Shown: one piece after another, positions 25,206-34,461 of the stretch | How positions within the stretch are numbered: the stretch's first letter is position 1 | Layout: each line of letters begins with the position of its first letter | Assembly: GCA_910583985.1 (NCBI GenBank) | Contig: CAJTYA010000005.1 | Span: forward strand, 1 to 64,000 | Source of the DNA: an uncultured Alistipes sp. | Lineage (GTDB): Bacteria > Bacteroidota > Bacteroidia > Bacteroidales > Rikenellaceae | Length of the DNA stretch: 64,000 bases | Reading direction: 5' to 3' | Position numbers and translations under genes: made by a program | Notes under the pieces: model-generated | What the model was told of the DNA's origin: nothing | What the model saw: only the letters and a program-made list of their open reading frames with translations | Database searches by the model: none

Positions 25206-27476
25206 CTACCTGCGGGACAGTCCTCTGCGCCCGGCAGCGCACCCGCCCTCCCCGCCGGGCTCTTTCGTACCGACGAGAATGCGGCCGATGGTCTCCCTGT
25301 CGCCGGCGACCCACACCATATCGTAGGGCATGAAGCGCACCAGACCCAACGGCTCGACATAGGTCCCGTCGCTGCGTTCGATGCCGATAATGAGACACTC
25401 CTCGCGGCACATCATGCCGAACTGCGAGACCGTCATGCCGACGAGCACAGACCGCTCGCCCACCGAGAACTGGTACATCACCGCCTCCTCCCGGTCCTCC
25501 GGCGCGGGAACCGTCTCGGCGACGCCGGCGAAACGCCGCAACGGCTCGTCGGTACCCACGACCGAAATGCGGTCCCCCGGCATGAAGACCGTTTCGGCCT
25601 TCGGGGCATTGATCCGATGGCTGCCGCGGAGCAGGGAGACGACCGTCACGCCGTAATGGACCCTCAGGTCGAGCTCGCGGAAACTCTTGCCCACGAGCGG
25701 ACTGTCTCCCGAAACGGTCATGCGGGCCTGATGGAGGAATTTGGCCGTCGAACGGGCCGTGCGGACGACCGTACTGAGTTCCTGTTCGTTCAGGTTGGCG
25801 AAAAACCGGCCTTCGAACCGCAGGAATCCCCGCTTGATGCGCTTCCAGAACAGCGCCATGAACAGCACGAAGCACACGAAAACGATCGCCGTGCCCCAGC
25901 GGAACGCGCCCAGATGGGCGACCACCGTCATCACGAACATCCATGCCACGAGAAAGCGCAGCACGACCAGCGACACGATCAGACCGTGATTGAACCGCGG
26001 ATCGTTCCACAGCGGCACGAACAGGCGTCGGTTGAGATGGCGCACGGCCAGCGCCCACAAAAGCGGCGACATGAAGATGATCGTCGTGGTCGTGGCGATC
26101 AGCCGGCCCGCGAACCCCTCGAAGCGCCGTTCGACGAAAGGGGTGTAATAGCTCGACGAGACCCAGACGATCCCGCCCAGCAACACCGAATAAAGCGCGA
26201 TATTGAGCAGCGATTTCTTGAGCAGCGACATCCACTCCCGCTCGTTATTGACGGTCTGCGAGCCCGCTCCGTAACGTGACAGCAGCCTTTTGATACGACA
26301 GGGAATCCATCGGTCGAGCCGCCGGTAGGCCGGATCGGCCAGTCCTATGATGAACGGCGTGGTGAACGTCGTGACGACCGACACGGCCACGGCCACCGGG
26401 TAGAGGAACGAGCTGGTCACCCCCATCGTCAGACCCAGCGAAGCGATGATGAAGGCGAACTCCCCGATCTGGGCCAGCGAGAACGACGACTGCAACGCGA
26501 TCTTGAGGTTCTGTCCCGCCACCAGAAAGCCGAGCGTGGCGTAGAAAATCTGTCCCAGAACCACCACCAGTGTCAGAAAGACGATCGGTACGATGTACTC
26601 CACGAGCATGGCCGGCTCGACGAGCATCCCCACGGAGACGAAAAACACCGCCCCGAAGAGGTCCTTGACCGGAGCGGTGATCCTGGCGATGCGCTCGGCC
26701 TGCGTCGTGCCGGCCAGAATCGACCCCATGATGAACGCACCGAGCGCCGCCGAGAATCCGGCATAGGTGGCCACGACGACCATGCCCAGACACAGCCCCA
26801 GCGAAACGACCAGCAGCGTCTCCTCGTTGAGGAACCTCCGGACCTTTTTCAGGAAGGTGGGAATGAGGTAAATGCCCACGACGAACCACAGCACGAGGAA
26901 AAACACGAACTTGAACAACTGGGTCCCGATGGCCAGATTCTCGACGGCCCGCTGCATGAACAGCGTGGAGAAGAGCACCATGAGCACGACGGCGAACAGG
27001 TCTTCGACGACGAGTACGCCGAAGACCAGCGAGGTGAATTTCCGGTTCCTCAGCCCCAGATCGTCGAACGCCTTGATGATGATCGTCGTCGAGGACATGG
27101 AGAGCATGCCGCCCAGAAAAATGCTGTCCGTCGAGGTCCAGCCCAGCATGCGGCCGGCCATGAACCCCGTGCACATCATCCCGACGAGAATGACCAGCGC
27201 CGTTACGAGCGAGGGGCCGCCCACATTGACCAGCTTTTTGAAGCTGAACTCCAGCCCCAGCGAAAAAAGCAGGAATATAATACCTATTTCGGCCCACAGG
27301 TCCACATTGGCCATGTCGGAGACCCCCTCCAAGAGAAAGTTCCCGCTGCACAGAAAACCGGCCACGATGTAGCCCAGCACGACGGGTTGTTTGAGCCATT
27401 TGAAAATCAGCGTCGTGATTCCCGCCACGGCGAGAATCAGCGCAAGATCGGAGATCACAGGATCGAGATGGGACAT
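25206..27476 (-). CDS. CPA2-family cation:proton antiporter with TrkA-C domain
   Basis: A 756-residue inner-membrane protein. Residues about 5-390 are a 12-segment Na+/H+ exchanger domain of the KefB/CPA2 type: QPVVLGYIVAGFLCSG, IFLLFSLGLEFSFKKL, SMSSTTIIIKAFDDLG, VEDLFAVVLMVL and FSLAQIGEFAFIIASLG. A second membrane block of about four segments lies at 420-560. The C-terminus (about 585-740) resembles paired TrkA-C ligand-binding modules (SFRELDLRVHYGVTVVSLLR, PGDRISVVGTDEPL), which in the family gate transport by binding nucleotides. Ion specificity (K+ or Na+) is unknown. Starts 7 bases after the PHP gene stop, so cotranscribed with it. Confidence 0.88.
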   Translation of the reverse strand: MSHLDPVISDLALILAVAGITTLIFKWLKQPVVLGYIVAGFLCSGNFLLEGVSDMANVDLWAEIGIIFLLFSLGLEFSFKKLVNVGGPSLVTALVILVGMMCTGFMAGRMLGWTSTDSIFLGGMLSMSSTTIIIKAFDDLGLRNRKFTSLVFGVLVVEDLFAVVLMVLFSTLFMQRAVENLAIGTQLFKFVFFLVLWFVVGIYLIPTFLKKVRRFLNEETLLVVSLGLCLGMVVVATYAGFSAALGAFIMGSILAGTTQAERIARITAPVKDLFGAVFFVSVGMLVEPAMLVEYIVPIVFLTLVVVLGQIFYATLGFLVAGQNLKIALQSSFSLAQIGEFAFIIASLGLTMGVTSSFLYPVAVAVSVVTTFTTPFIIGLADPAYRRLDRWIPCRIKRLLSRYGAGSQTVNNEREWMSLLKKSLLNIALYSVLLGGIVWVSSSYYTPFVERRFEGFAGRLIATTTTIIFMSPLLWALAVRHLNRRLFVPLWNDPRFNHGLIVSLVVLRFLVAWMFVMTVVAHLGAFRWGTAIVFVCFVLFMALFWKRIKRGFLRFEGRFFANLNEQELSTVVRTARSTAKFLHQARMTVSGDSPLVGKSFRELDLRVHYGVTVVSLLRGSHRINAPKAETVFMPGDRISVVGTDEPLRRFAGVAETVPAPEDREEAVMYQFSVGERSVLVGMTVSQFGMMCREECLIIGIERSDGTYVEPLGLVRFMPYDMVWVAGDRETIGRILVGTKEPGGEGGCAAGRRGLSRR

Positions 27477-27483
27477 AGGGCAA

Positions 27484-28704
27484 TCAGAACTGGTGTCGCA
27501 GCACCGCGGCCGGCACCCGTCCCGGATACGGACGGAAGCCTCGCAGGCCGCAAAGCGCGAGCAGCAACCGTCCCAGTCCGGCCGTCAGCGCCAGCCACAG
27601 CGAGTGGGACAATATCGTAAGCGGATAATCGACATCGGGAACGAAGACATTCTCCGGGCGGATTCCGTCGGGCGTCCGGACGAACGGATTGAAATAGAGC
27701 GTCACGCCGTCGGCGAACTCGGCCACGACCCGCACATAGGCATCGTTTTCGGCGAAACGGTAACGGCCCGTATCGGAATCTGCCGTCCGGCTCAACAGCC
27801 GTCCCTGCTGCCCGACGAACCGGACCGACCGGGCCGGACGGTCCAGCCGCAGGACAATCGTGTCGCCGCACAGGCCGAGTCGCTCCATACGCGGCAGACC
27901 GGCGTGCGGACGCTCCCGCAGATTGACCTCGGCCGGCACATAGACTCCGTAGGCGCAGCCCTTTTTCAGCGCGGCGAACAGGTCCCCGCGTTCGAGAGTC
28001 GGCGTATTGAGCATCGTGAAGCAGCGCTGGAACCACGACTCCCGCTCGGTGATGCTGTGGGCGTCGTCGTTGGCCACGAGCGTCGAATAAATGCCCGCCG
28101 AGAGGGCCGCATCCCAATGGACGTCGGAGCGTTCTGGCCCCGTTTCGGGATTGATTTCCAACAGGTCGTACCCCCGCAGCCGGTCGTAGACCCGATGGTC
28201 GATCCACCGCGCCTGCCCCGGATGGTTCAGCGCGACGAGCTCGGCCTGCGGTCTCAGACAGGCCAGCTTGAACTGCATCTGCGAGAAAGAGAGCATCACC
28301 GGATAGTCGCGCCACGACACCTTGCGGGCGCCCAGCAGCAGAAAGTGCACGCGGTTGAGCCCGTAGCCGTGCTCGTAAGTCGGGACGAATCCCGGCCGGT
28401 CGGCCCCGCCGAGGTTGATTTTCTGATGGTCCGCGATGCCGACGACGTCGTACCCGTTGAGGCGATAGGCCTCCACCATCCGATCGACGGAATAGTCGCA
28501 CTTGGGTTTCTCGCTCTGGTGGGCATGGAAATTGGCCTTGCGCCACTGCCCCGGCACGACGTCCGCATAGGGATCGTAGATGCGGTCCCCGCGGAAAGCG
28601 CGACCGCGGTCGAAACGGTATACGGGAACGCCGATGTAGCTCACCGTACAGAGCAACAACATGACGACCAGCACGATCAGAATATATTTCACCGCGACGA
28701 CCAT
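27484..28704 (-). CDS. Membrane-anchored PHP-domain protein
   Basis: With ATG at 28702-28704 the protein has 406 residues. A single N-terminal membrane segment (KYILIVLVVMLLLCTVSYIG) is followed by a PHP metallo-phosphoesterase fold: KANFHAHQSEKPKCDYS (H-x-H), DVVGIADHQ, LVALNHPGQARW, then VANDDAHS. These give most of the metal-binding His/Asp positions. The C-terminal part (about 280-380) looks like a beta domain, with a last hydrophobic stretch near 375-395. The domain probably faces the periplasm. Substrate unknown; PHP proteins hydrolyse phosphoesters. A longer frame to 28884 lacks support because it covers the promoter at 28737-28744. Confidence 0.75.
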   Translation of the reverse strand: MVVAVKYILIVLVVMLLLCTVSYIGVPVYRFDRGRAFRGDRIYDPYADVVPGQWRKANFHAHQSEKPKCDYSVDRMVEAYRLNGYDVVGIADHQKINLGGADRPGFVPTYEHGYGLNRVHFLLLGARKVSWRDYPVMLSFSQMQFKLACLRPQAELVALNHPGQARWIDHRVYDRLRGYDLLEINPETGPERSDVHWDAALSAGIYSTLVANDDAHSITERESWFQRCFTMLNTPTLERGDLFAALKKGCAYGVYVPAEVNLRERPHAGLPRMERLGLCGDTIVLRLDRPARSVRFVGQQGRLLSRTADSDTGRYRFAENDAYVRVVAEFADGVTLYFNPFVRTPDGIRPENVFVPDVDYPLTILSHSLWLALTAGLGRLLLALCGLRGFRPYPGRVPAAVLRHQF

Positions 28705-28736
28705 TCCCCCCGCAACATTGGTTCCGATACAACGGA

Positions 28737-28744
28737 CAAAAGTA
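28737..28744 (-). promoter_or_regulatory. -7 box for the PHP-antiporter operon
   Basis: TACTTTTG on the minus strand, 33 bases before the PHP start; TTCC sits 19 bp further up. Confidence 0.6.
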
Positions 28745-28882
28745 GCTTTTTTATCTTTCATTCGGAACGGAAAACACGACGCGCGACGCGGAAAAATCGC
28801 CCCGCAAAGGCATTCCCGCCCCCCGGAGACGGGCCGCCGGCTCCATATCCGGAGGCGCTTCCGATACGCCCCGCCCGAAAAC

Positions 28883-28916
28883 ACGGGAGGCCGCCCGTCG
28901 AAGAGCAGCCTCCCGT
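28883..28916 (-). terminator. Rho-independent terminator after the 177-residue membrane protein gene
   Basis: ACGGGAGGC (28883-28891) pairs with GCCTCCCGT (28908-28916); the minus-strand RNA continues GTTTTCG. Located 24 bases past the stop codon. Confidence 0.7.
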
Positions 28917-28939
28917 TACCGTTCCTCCGGGCGTCGTCG

Positions 28940-29473
28940 TCAGATCACCGCCGCCACGGCCCGGCCCTGTTCTGCGTCGAACCGGACCGCATCGGTCACC
29001 GGTTCGAAGGCGTGGGGAATGTATTCGGCGACCTGCGCCATGGCGAAAGTGCCGCTGCCGGTCGCATAGACCGTCATCAGGACGGCACCCGAAGTTCCCG
29101 TACGTGGAATACGGGAGAGGGCTCCGGCATCGGCCGCACGGACGGCGGCACAGAGGGCCGGTTTGTCGGCCGCGTCGTAGAAAAGTTCGATGCGCCGGAT
29201 CCGCTCGCCGGTCGGGCCGAACACCGGCTCCGACGAAGCGATGTTCATCGCGGCCTTAACGAGGCCGGCCAGCGCAGCGATTCCGCCCAAGAGCATCAGC
29301 ATGGACGAGAGGTCGGGCCGCTCGGCCAGCGAGGAGGCGTGGAGGCTCCATACGGCCAGTGCGCCGCCCGCTATTCCTACGAGCAGAGGCAAAAGAGGAT
29401 TTTTTCTGCGGCGCACGACTTCGCCGTCCGCCGAACGATACAGCATATCGTCTATGGATTCGAATGGATTCAT
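28940..29473 (-). CDS. Hypothetical two-segment membrane protein
   Basis: 177 residues, no family recognised. The N-terminus is charged (MNPFESIDDMLYRSADGEVV), followed by two hydrophobic segments at about residues 27-45 (PLLPLLVGIAGGALAVWSL) and 57-73 (SMLMLLGGIAALAGLVKAA). A soluble C-terminal domain of about 95 residues follows, with Ala-rich helices and TSGAVLMTVYATGSGTFAMA. Coding is supported by a terminator just past the stop and by protein-like composition, unlike the spacers around it. It may form a unit with the next gene upstream, but 156 bp separate them. Confidence 0.65.
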   Translation of the reverse strand: MNPFESIDDMLYRSADGEVVRRRKNPLLPLLVGIAGGALAVWSLHASSLAERPDLSSMLMLLGGIAALAGLVKAAMNIASSEPVFGPTGERIRRIELFYDAADKPALCAAVRAADAGALSRIPRTGTSGAVLMTVYATGSGTFAMAQVAEYIPHAFEPVTDAVRFDAEQGRAVAAVI

Positions 29474-29629
29474 AATTCGGATGGATTTAGGGTTCGTTCG
29501 AAATAATTACGGTGTACGGGCACACGCCCGCCTTTCCCCGACCGGCGGGGAGAGCCGCGAACGCACGGGGCGCACGGCACGAAGTCTCCGCATCCGCCTT
29601 ACGGACAGGAAACCTCGAAGAACGAACCG

Positions 29630-30040
29630 CTAAACGACGATCTTACGCAGCGCCAGCACATAATGGCCCGACCGGGCAAGCCCCGCACGCATACGGTCCC
29701 TGTCGCGGCGCTGGACATCAAGCCGGACGGCCGGATGTTCCGTAAGAAAAAGACGGGGCGAAACCGCCTGAACGACATCCCGTCCCCGGCAGAGCAGACG
29801 GGGCACGGCCGCCGCCGCGAAAGAAGCGTGCACGCCGGCCGCGAGGGGAGGCACATCGCTCTGCCACGACTCGGCGACCAGACGGTACCATTCGTGCAGA
29901 CCGCACGCCTCGCAGAGGCTTTCGCAACGGACATCGTCCCCGTCCGAACGACTTTCGGACAGAGCGGAGGCCGCCCCCGAATGCCACAGCGCGGCAAAGA
30001 GGAGGCAAGACCCTACGAGATATGCGAACAAACGCTTCAT
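29630..30040 (-). CDS. Small secreted protein of unknown function
   Basis: 136 residues from ATG 30038-30040. MKRLFAYLVGSCLLFAALWH is a clear signal peptide, with cleavage likely after GAASA (about residue 26). The mature part has four or five cysteines (CESLCEACG near residue 40) and many Arg/Ala/Val residues; no domain is recognised. A -7 box (TATATTTG) sits 33 bases before the ATG, which is the main reason to accept the gene. The longer open frame to 30715 is not supported. Confidence 0.55.
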   Translation of the reverse strand: MKRLFAYLVGSCLLFAALWHSGAASALSESRSDGDDVRCESLCEACGLHEWYRLVAESWQSDVPPLAAGVHASFAAAAVPRLLCRGRDVVQAVSPRLFLTEHPAVRLDVQRRDRDRMRAGLARSGHYVLALRKIVV

Positions 30041-30072
30041 TTTCGATTCGGCAGATCGGTTTCTGTACGATG

Positions 30073-30080
30073 CAAATATA
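30073..30080 (-). promoter_or_regulatory. -7 box for the small secreted protein gene
   Basis: TATATTTG on the minus strand; no clear -33 TTTG. Confidence 0.55.
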
Positions 30081-30872
30081 ATGCCTTTTGCGAAACGATC
30101 CGCATCCCGTCGGACCGCATGCGAAAAAACATAAAATCTTCGGCCCTTTGGCCCTGTCGTTCTCCGTCCTCGGCACCGCAAACGCTCCGGCATGCCGGAA
30201 CCGTTTCGCAAGGGAGCAGGTCCGGACCCGACACGCCGGAGCCGAAGAACGGGACCGGCCGATTCTTCCGCAAGGCGGCCGGAGCCATTCCCCGCAAAAA
30301 CCCGAACCGGGACGCCCGTCACGCATATCGCCGCAACGAACGGCATCTTCCGTCCCGTCACCGCGAAACGATATTCCCGGCCGCGACAAAACAGCCTGCC
30401 CAACGAGTCGTGCGCCGCACGCTCCCGGCGACACGCTCTCCGGAAATTCCACCCTTCCGCATGCGGGCGGCCGCCACGAACCGCACCGGGACACCGATCC
30501 GGTGACGGCCGGACACCGGCACGATGCAGCGGAACGACGGGGAAACCCTTCCTCTCAATCGCACGTCCGGACATACGACTGGCCCCACATGTTTCCGAAA
30601 CCGGAGAAACGACCGTTCGCAACGGCACGCCCCCACCGCATCGGACACGCAGACTCTCGGCCGGCATGTCGCAGGCCCCTCCATCCTTCCCCGTTCGGAG
30701 CCTCCGGCGGAGCATTCGGCGAACCCTCCCGCCGAAGGCAGCGCACGAGAATCCGGGATCGTTCTGCGGGCCGCACGGCGTATCGTCCTGTAGGGACGGC
30801 GACTGCTGCGCGACCGAACGACAAAACGCAGCGAAACGGCAGCGGGAACTGCGCGGTTCCGATAAAAAACAT
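30081..30872. other. Gene-free GC-rich spacer between divergent genes
   Basis: About 0.8 kb. A 1365-codon open frame crosses it and continues over ftsL and ftsI out of phase, which is a composition effect. No RNA gene, repeat or extra promoter recognised. In related genomes mraZ and rsmH precede ftsL; neither is found here. Confidence 0.5.
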
Positions 30873-30880
30873 TATTTTTG
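30873..30880 (+). promoter_or_regulatory. -7 box for ftsL-ftsI
   Basis: TATTTTTG, 21 bases before the ftsL ATG. It overlaps an in-frame TTG at 30878, which rules out that TTG as the start. Confidence 0.55.
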
Positions 30881-30901
30881 TTCGGAAATCACCCCGAAAC
30901 G

Positions 30902-31393
30902 ATGTACGAACCCGAAAACCCTTTCGAAACGACCGAGCACTCGGAAACGGACCCGTTTCCGGAAAGTCCCGCTGCCCCGTTTTCCTCCGGGGAGGAAGAA
31001 GCGGACGGCCCCGCCGCTCCGGCCGCGGCCGACGGCGACGATCCGCCCTTCGAGGCAGAGCCCCTGCAGGGCCCGTCCCGACTGGAACGCTACGTCGGAC
31101 AGATTCTCTCCGGAAGCATCCTTACCCGCGCCGAGGTGCGCAGGCAGTATCCTTACGTCCTTTTCACGGCCGTGCTGATGTTCCTCTACATCGCCAACGG
31201 GTTCCACATCCAAAAGCTGCACCGCCGCCACGAAAAACTCACCGCACAGGTCAAGGAACTTCGGGCCCGGTCGCTCACCGTCTCTTCGCTGCGGATGATC
31301 TCCACCCGCCGGAGCGAAATCCTCCGCCGGCTCGAAGAACGGGGCATCCCGCTCGACGAGTCCGTCGCCCCGCCCAAAATAATCGACAAATAG
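30902..31393 (+). CDS. ftsL: FtsL-like division protein
   Basis: 163 residues. The first 80 are acidic and Pro/Ala/Glu-rich, presumably cytoplasmic and disordered. Then comes LERYVGQILSGSILTRAEVR, a membrane segment at about 92-107 (YPYVLFTAVLMFLYIANG), and a helical heptad region (KLHRRHEKLTAQVKELRARS) as in FtsL/DivIC. The C-terminal ERGIPLDESVAPPKII matches Bacteroidetes FtsL-like proteins. Three bases separate it from ftsI, the usual arrangement. In FtsQLB systems the coiled coil joins FtsB and FtsQ; here FtsQ is encoded in the distant murE-ftsZ operon. Confidence 0.85.
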   Translation: MYEPENPFETTEHSETDPFPESPAAPFSSGEEEADGPAAPAAADGDDPPFEAEPLQGPSRLERYVGQILSGSILTRAEVRRQYPYVLFTAVLMFLYIANGFHIQKLHRRHEKLTAQVKELRARSLTVSSLRMISTRRSEILRRLEERGIPLDESVAPPKIIDK

Positions 31394-31396
31394 GCC

Positions 31397-33697
31397 ATGA
31401 AGGACGGCAGGACCGACATAAAAAAAGGCATTTTCCACCGGGTGCGGGTGCTCTACATCCTGTTCTTCGGGGCGGGGCTGCTCATCGCCGGCAAGATTCT
31501 CTATCTGCAATACGGTCCCCAAGGCGACGCGCTGCGCAGCAGAGGCACGACGATCACCTACGCACGGGAGCGCATCGAAGCCGACCGGGGCGACATACTG
31601 GCCTGCGACGGCCGTATTCTGGCCACTTCGGTACCCGAATACGAACTCCGCATGGACTTCGCCGCACACGGGCTGGTCGATTCGGTCTTCGACCGCCACG
31701 TCGATTCGCTGGCGCTGTGCCTGTCCGGCTTTTTCGGCGACAGAAGCAAGGCCGCCTACAAGCAGATGCTCGTCGAGGCGCACCGCAACAAAGCCAAGAA
31801 CCGGTACAAGCGGATCGCCCCCCGCAAGGTGAATCATCTGGAAATAAAAGAAATCGAACGCTTCCCGCTTTTCCGTTTAGGACGCAACCGGAGCGGCATG
31901 ATCGCCGAACCGGGCAACAGACGGCTCAAACCGCACGGCGCGATGGCCTCGCGAACGATCGGCAGCGTCAACCAGACCGGGACGAAAGTGGGCATCGAAG
32001 GCGCTTTCGACAGCATCCTGCGGGGCGTGGACGGGCAGGTGATGATGCAGCGCATATCGGGCAGCTTCCGCATTCCCGTGCCCGACGAGATGAACGTCGA
32101 TCCGGTGGACGGCATCGACGTGGTGACGACGCTCGACGTCGACATTCAGGACGTGGCCGAAAAAGCCCTGAGGGAACACCTCGAAGAGATGCAGGCCGAC
32201 TGGGGGACGGCCATCCTGATGGAAGTCGCCACGGGAGAGATCCGCGCCATGACGAACCTCACGCGCCGCGGACCGGGGCGGATCGTGGAGGATTTCAACT
32301 ACGCCATCGGCATGAACCTCGAACCGGGATCGACCCAGAAGCTCGCCTCGCTCATCACGCTGCTCGACGACGCGGGCGCCTCGCTGGACGAAGAGTTCGA
32401 CACGGGCAACGGCAAGGCCGTCATCGGCCGGGCCAAAGTGAACGACACGCACGGCTACGGCAAACTGACCCTCAAGGGCGTGTTCGAGAAATCGTCCAAC
32501 ATCGGGTTCGCGCTGGCCGTCAACAAATACTACCGCGACAAGCCGGAAAAGTTCGTCGGCCATCTCTGCAAGATGGGACTGGACCGGCCGCTCGATCTGC
32601 AGATCGCGGGCGAGCAGCGCCCCGTCATCCACCGCACGGACAGCAAGTGGTGGAACGGCACGACGCTGACGATGATGTCCTACGGCTATGCGCTGCGCCT
32701 CACTCCGCTCAAGACGCTGACGTTCTACAACGCCGTAGCCAACGACGGGAAGATGGTCAGCCCGCTGCTGGTCAAGGAACTGCGCCAGTACGGCCAGACG
32801 TTGCGCACCTATCGTTCGCACGTGATGGTCCCCTCGATCGCATCGCAAGAGACGCTCGAAGCGGTGCGGGCCGCGATGCGGGGCGTCGTGGAGGAAGGCA
32901 CGGGCCGCGTGCTCAAAAGCCCCTACTACAAAATCGGCGGCAAAACGGGAACCGCCCAGATTCCGTTCGACCGCGGAGGCTACATGGACCGCAACGGCGG
33001 CCGGCAATATCTGGCTACGATGGTGGGATATTTTCCCGAAGACGATCCGAAATACAGTTGTCTGGTCGCCGTAAAGACCTACAACGGTCCCGGACACCGC
33101 CGGACCTACTACGGCGCCTCGCTGGCCGGTCCGGTGCTCAAGGCCATCGCCGACCGGGTCTATGCCAAAAACACGGAATGGCAGTCGCCCGTATCGAAAA
33201 ACAAGACGGGGAAAATCGCCCAGCGGCCGCAGATCAAGGCCGGAAAGGTCGACGAAATCCGCGAAATCGCCTACCGCTTCGACGTCCCCTACGACGGACA
33301 TCGCCGGGAAAAGGATTGGAAAGAGATCGAAGCCGTCGATTCGGCGGGCATCGTCCGTTACCACGAATACGACGAGACGTCGGGTCTCGTGCCCTCGGTC
33401 GTGGGCATGGGGCTCAAAGAGGCCGTGTATCTGTTGGAGCGCAACGGCCTGCTCGTCTCCGTCAGCGGCGTGGGGCGGGTCGAATGGCAATCCGTCCGGC
33501 CGGGCACGCCGGCGCGGCGGGGCATGCCCGTGTCGATCCGTCTGGGCTGCTCGCCCATGAAGGAAACGCCGAAACCGGAAAAAGAACCAGCACCGAAAGC
33601 CGCACAGGAGGCATCCGAACACCCTTCGGACGCAAAAGAAACTTCGGAACGCGCTCCCGGCGGAAACGCCCCCGCCACGGAATCGCGCCGGCCGTAA
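31397..33697 (+). CDS. ftsI: Class B penicillin-binding protein FtsI (PBP3) with PASTA domain
   Basis: The septal transpeptidase, 766 residues. A short cytoplasmic tail precedes one membrane segment (about 19-36, LYILFFGAGLLIAGKILYL). The class B pedestal (RGDILACDGRILATS, about 64-78) follows. The transpeptidase domain has EPGSTQKLASL with the nucleophile in STQK (about residue 315), the SSN motif in EKSSNIGFA, and KTGTAQIPF (about 516). A PASTA domain spans about 670-715 (VPSVVGMGLKEAVYLLERNG). The C-terminus is a Lys/Pro/Glu/Ser-rich tail of about 45 residues, probably disordered. Pairs functionally with FtsW. Confidence 0.95.
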   Translation: MKDGRTDIKKGIFHRVRVLYILFFGAGLLIAGKILYLQYGPQGDALRSRGTTITYARERIEADRGDILACDGRILATSVPEYELRMDFAAHGLVDSVFDRHVDSLALCLSGFFGDRSKAAYKQMLVEAHRNKAKNRYKRIAPRKVNHLEIKEIERFPLFRLGRNRSGMIAEPGNRRLKPHGAMASRTIGSVNQTGTKVGIEGAFDSILRGVDGQVMMQRISGSFRIPVPDEMNVDPVDGIDVVTTLDVDIQDVAEKALREHLEEMQADWGTAILMEVATGEIRAMTNLTRRGPGRIVEDFNYAIGMNLEPGSTQKLASLITLLDDAGASLDEEFDTGNGKAVIGRAKVNDTHGYGKLTLKGVFEKSSNIGFALAVNKYYRDKPEKFVGHLCKMGLDRPLDLQIAGEQRPVIHRTDSKWWNGTTLTMMSYGYALRLTPLKTLTFYNAVANDGKMVSPLLVKELRQYGQTLRTYRSHVMVPSIASQETLEAVRAAMRGVVEEGTGRVLKSPYYKIGGKTGTAQIPFDRGGYMDRNGGRQYLATMVGYFPEDDPKYSCLVAVKTYNGPGHRRTYYGASLAGPVLKAIADRVYAKNTEWQSPVSKNKTGKIAQRPQIKAGKVDEIREIAYRFDVPYDGHRREKDWKEIEAVDSAGIVRYHEYDETSGLVPSVVGMGLKEAVYLLERNGLLVSVSGVGRVEWQSVRPGTPARRGMPVSIRLGCSPMKETPKPEKEPAPKAAQEASEHPSDAKETSERAPGGNAPATESRRP

Positions 33698-34230
33698 CGC
33701 CCCGACTCCATCCAAGGTTCGCATCGCAGGCGGTCGTCTTTCGGCCTTTCTCCGGTTTTCCGCCGGCCCTTTCCGCGATCCTGCCCCGCCTTTTCTTTTC
33801 GAACGGGACGCGCGTTCCGCCTTTCGCCCCCGCACTCGTCCCTTACCGGGCACGCAATGCCGCAGAACCGCGATGCCGGTGCGGCTCCGAGGAGTTCCGG
33901 CACGTCCTTTCCTCGCCGGTTTTCCATGACAACGATACGAAACGGAGCCCGGCCCTGCGCCGCAGAAAAGAAACGCCCGGCGACCGACGCATCTTTCGTC
34001 CGACAACCGGGCCGAAACGACATCCCGCACGCTTCGCCGCATCGTCGTTCTTCCCTCCCGAACAATCGGAAAGGACCTCGCCATCGAACGGGAACCGCCT
34101 GTTCCGGAACGGATTCGCCCGCGAGCGCTCCTGGAGGCAGCCCCATCCCTCCGGCTTCGGCCGCATGCGGACCGCTACGCCATGAGTCCCCGCCGCCGAA
34201 CTTCCGGAAACGCATATACAGCGGAATACC
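33698..34230. other. Gene-free GC-rich spacer
   Basis: About 0.5 kb after ftsI up to repeat B2. Only Arg/Ser-rich chance frames on both strands. No terminator for ftsI was recognised. Confidence 0.5.
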
Positions 34231-34332
34231 CCGTGTGCCGGCGACCGAAAGAACATCGAAGTGCGATACGGCGGACGCGGCCGGTTCGGCGAAGGAACGG
34301 TCGGCACACCGATAAATTTTCACATTGCATAG
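34231..34332 (-). repeat. Dispersed repeat B, copy 2
   Basis: Inverted relative to copy 1 at 5968-6072. The outer arms GTGTGCCGGCGACCG (from 34233) and CGGTCGGCACAC (ending near 34308) pair completely. Copy 1 has GCGTGCCGGCGACCG and CGGTCGGCGCGC at the same places, so the bases change while pairing is kept. This copy lies in a gene-free spacer, 130 bp beyond the 3' end of pabC. Confidence 0.75.
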
Positions 34333-34461
34333 AGGATAAAACCGGTCCCGGAACCGAACCCACGCTTACGAACCGGGCTACTGGCGACGGCAGCCCTCCC
34401 CAAACCGTCGCCTTCTCCGCAGGCGGCCGCTCCGAACAAGCCCTTTCCGCCGAGCGGCGTC

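Noticed and set aside
30088..34185. 1365-codon open frame over the spacer, ftsL and ftsI
   Set aside because: Out of phase with both real genes and Arg/Pro/Ser-rich; a composition effect of GC-rich DNA.
34333..34400. Possible tRNA remnant after repeat B2
   Set aside because: Bases resemble a T-arm but no stems of a tRNA can be formed.
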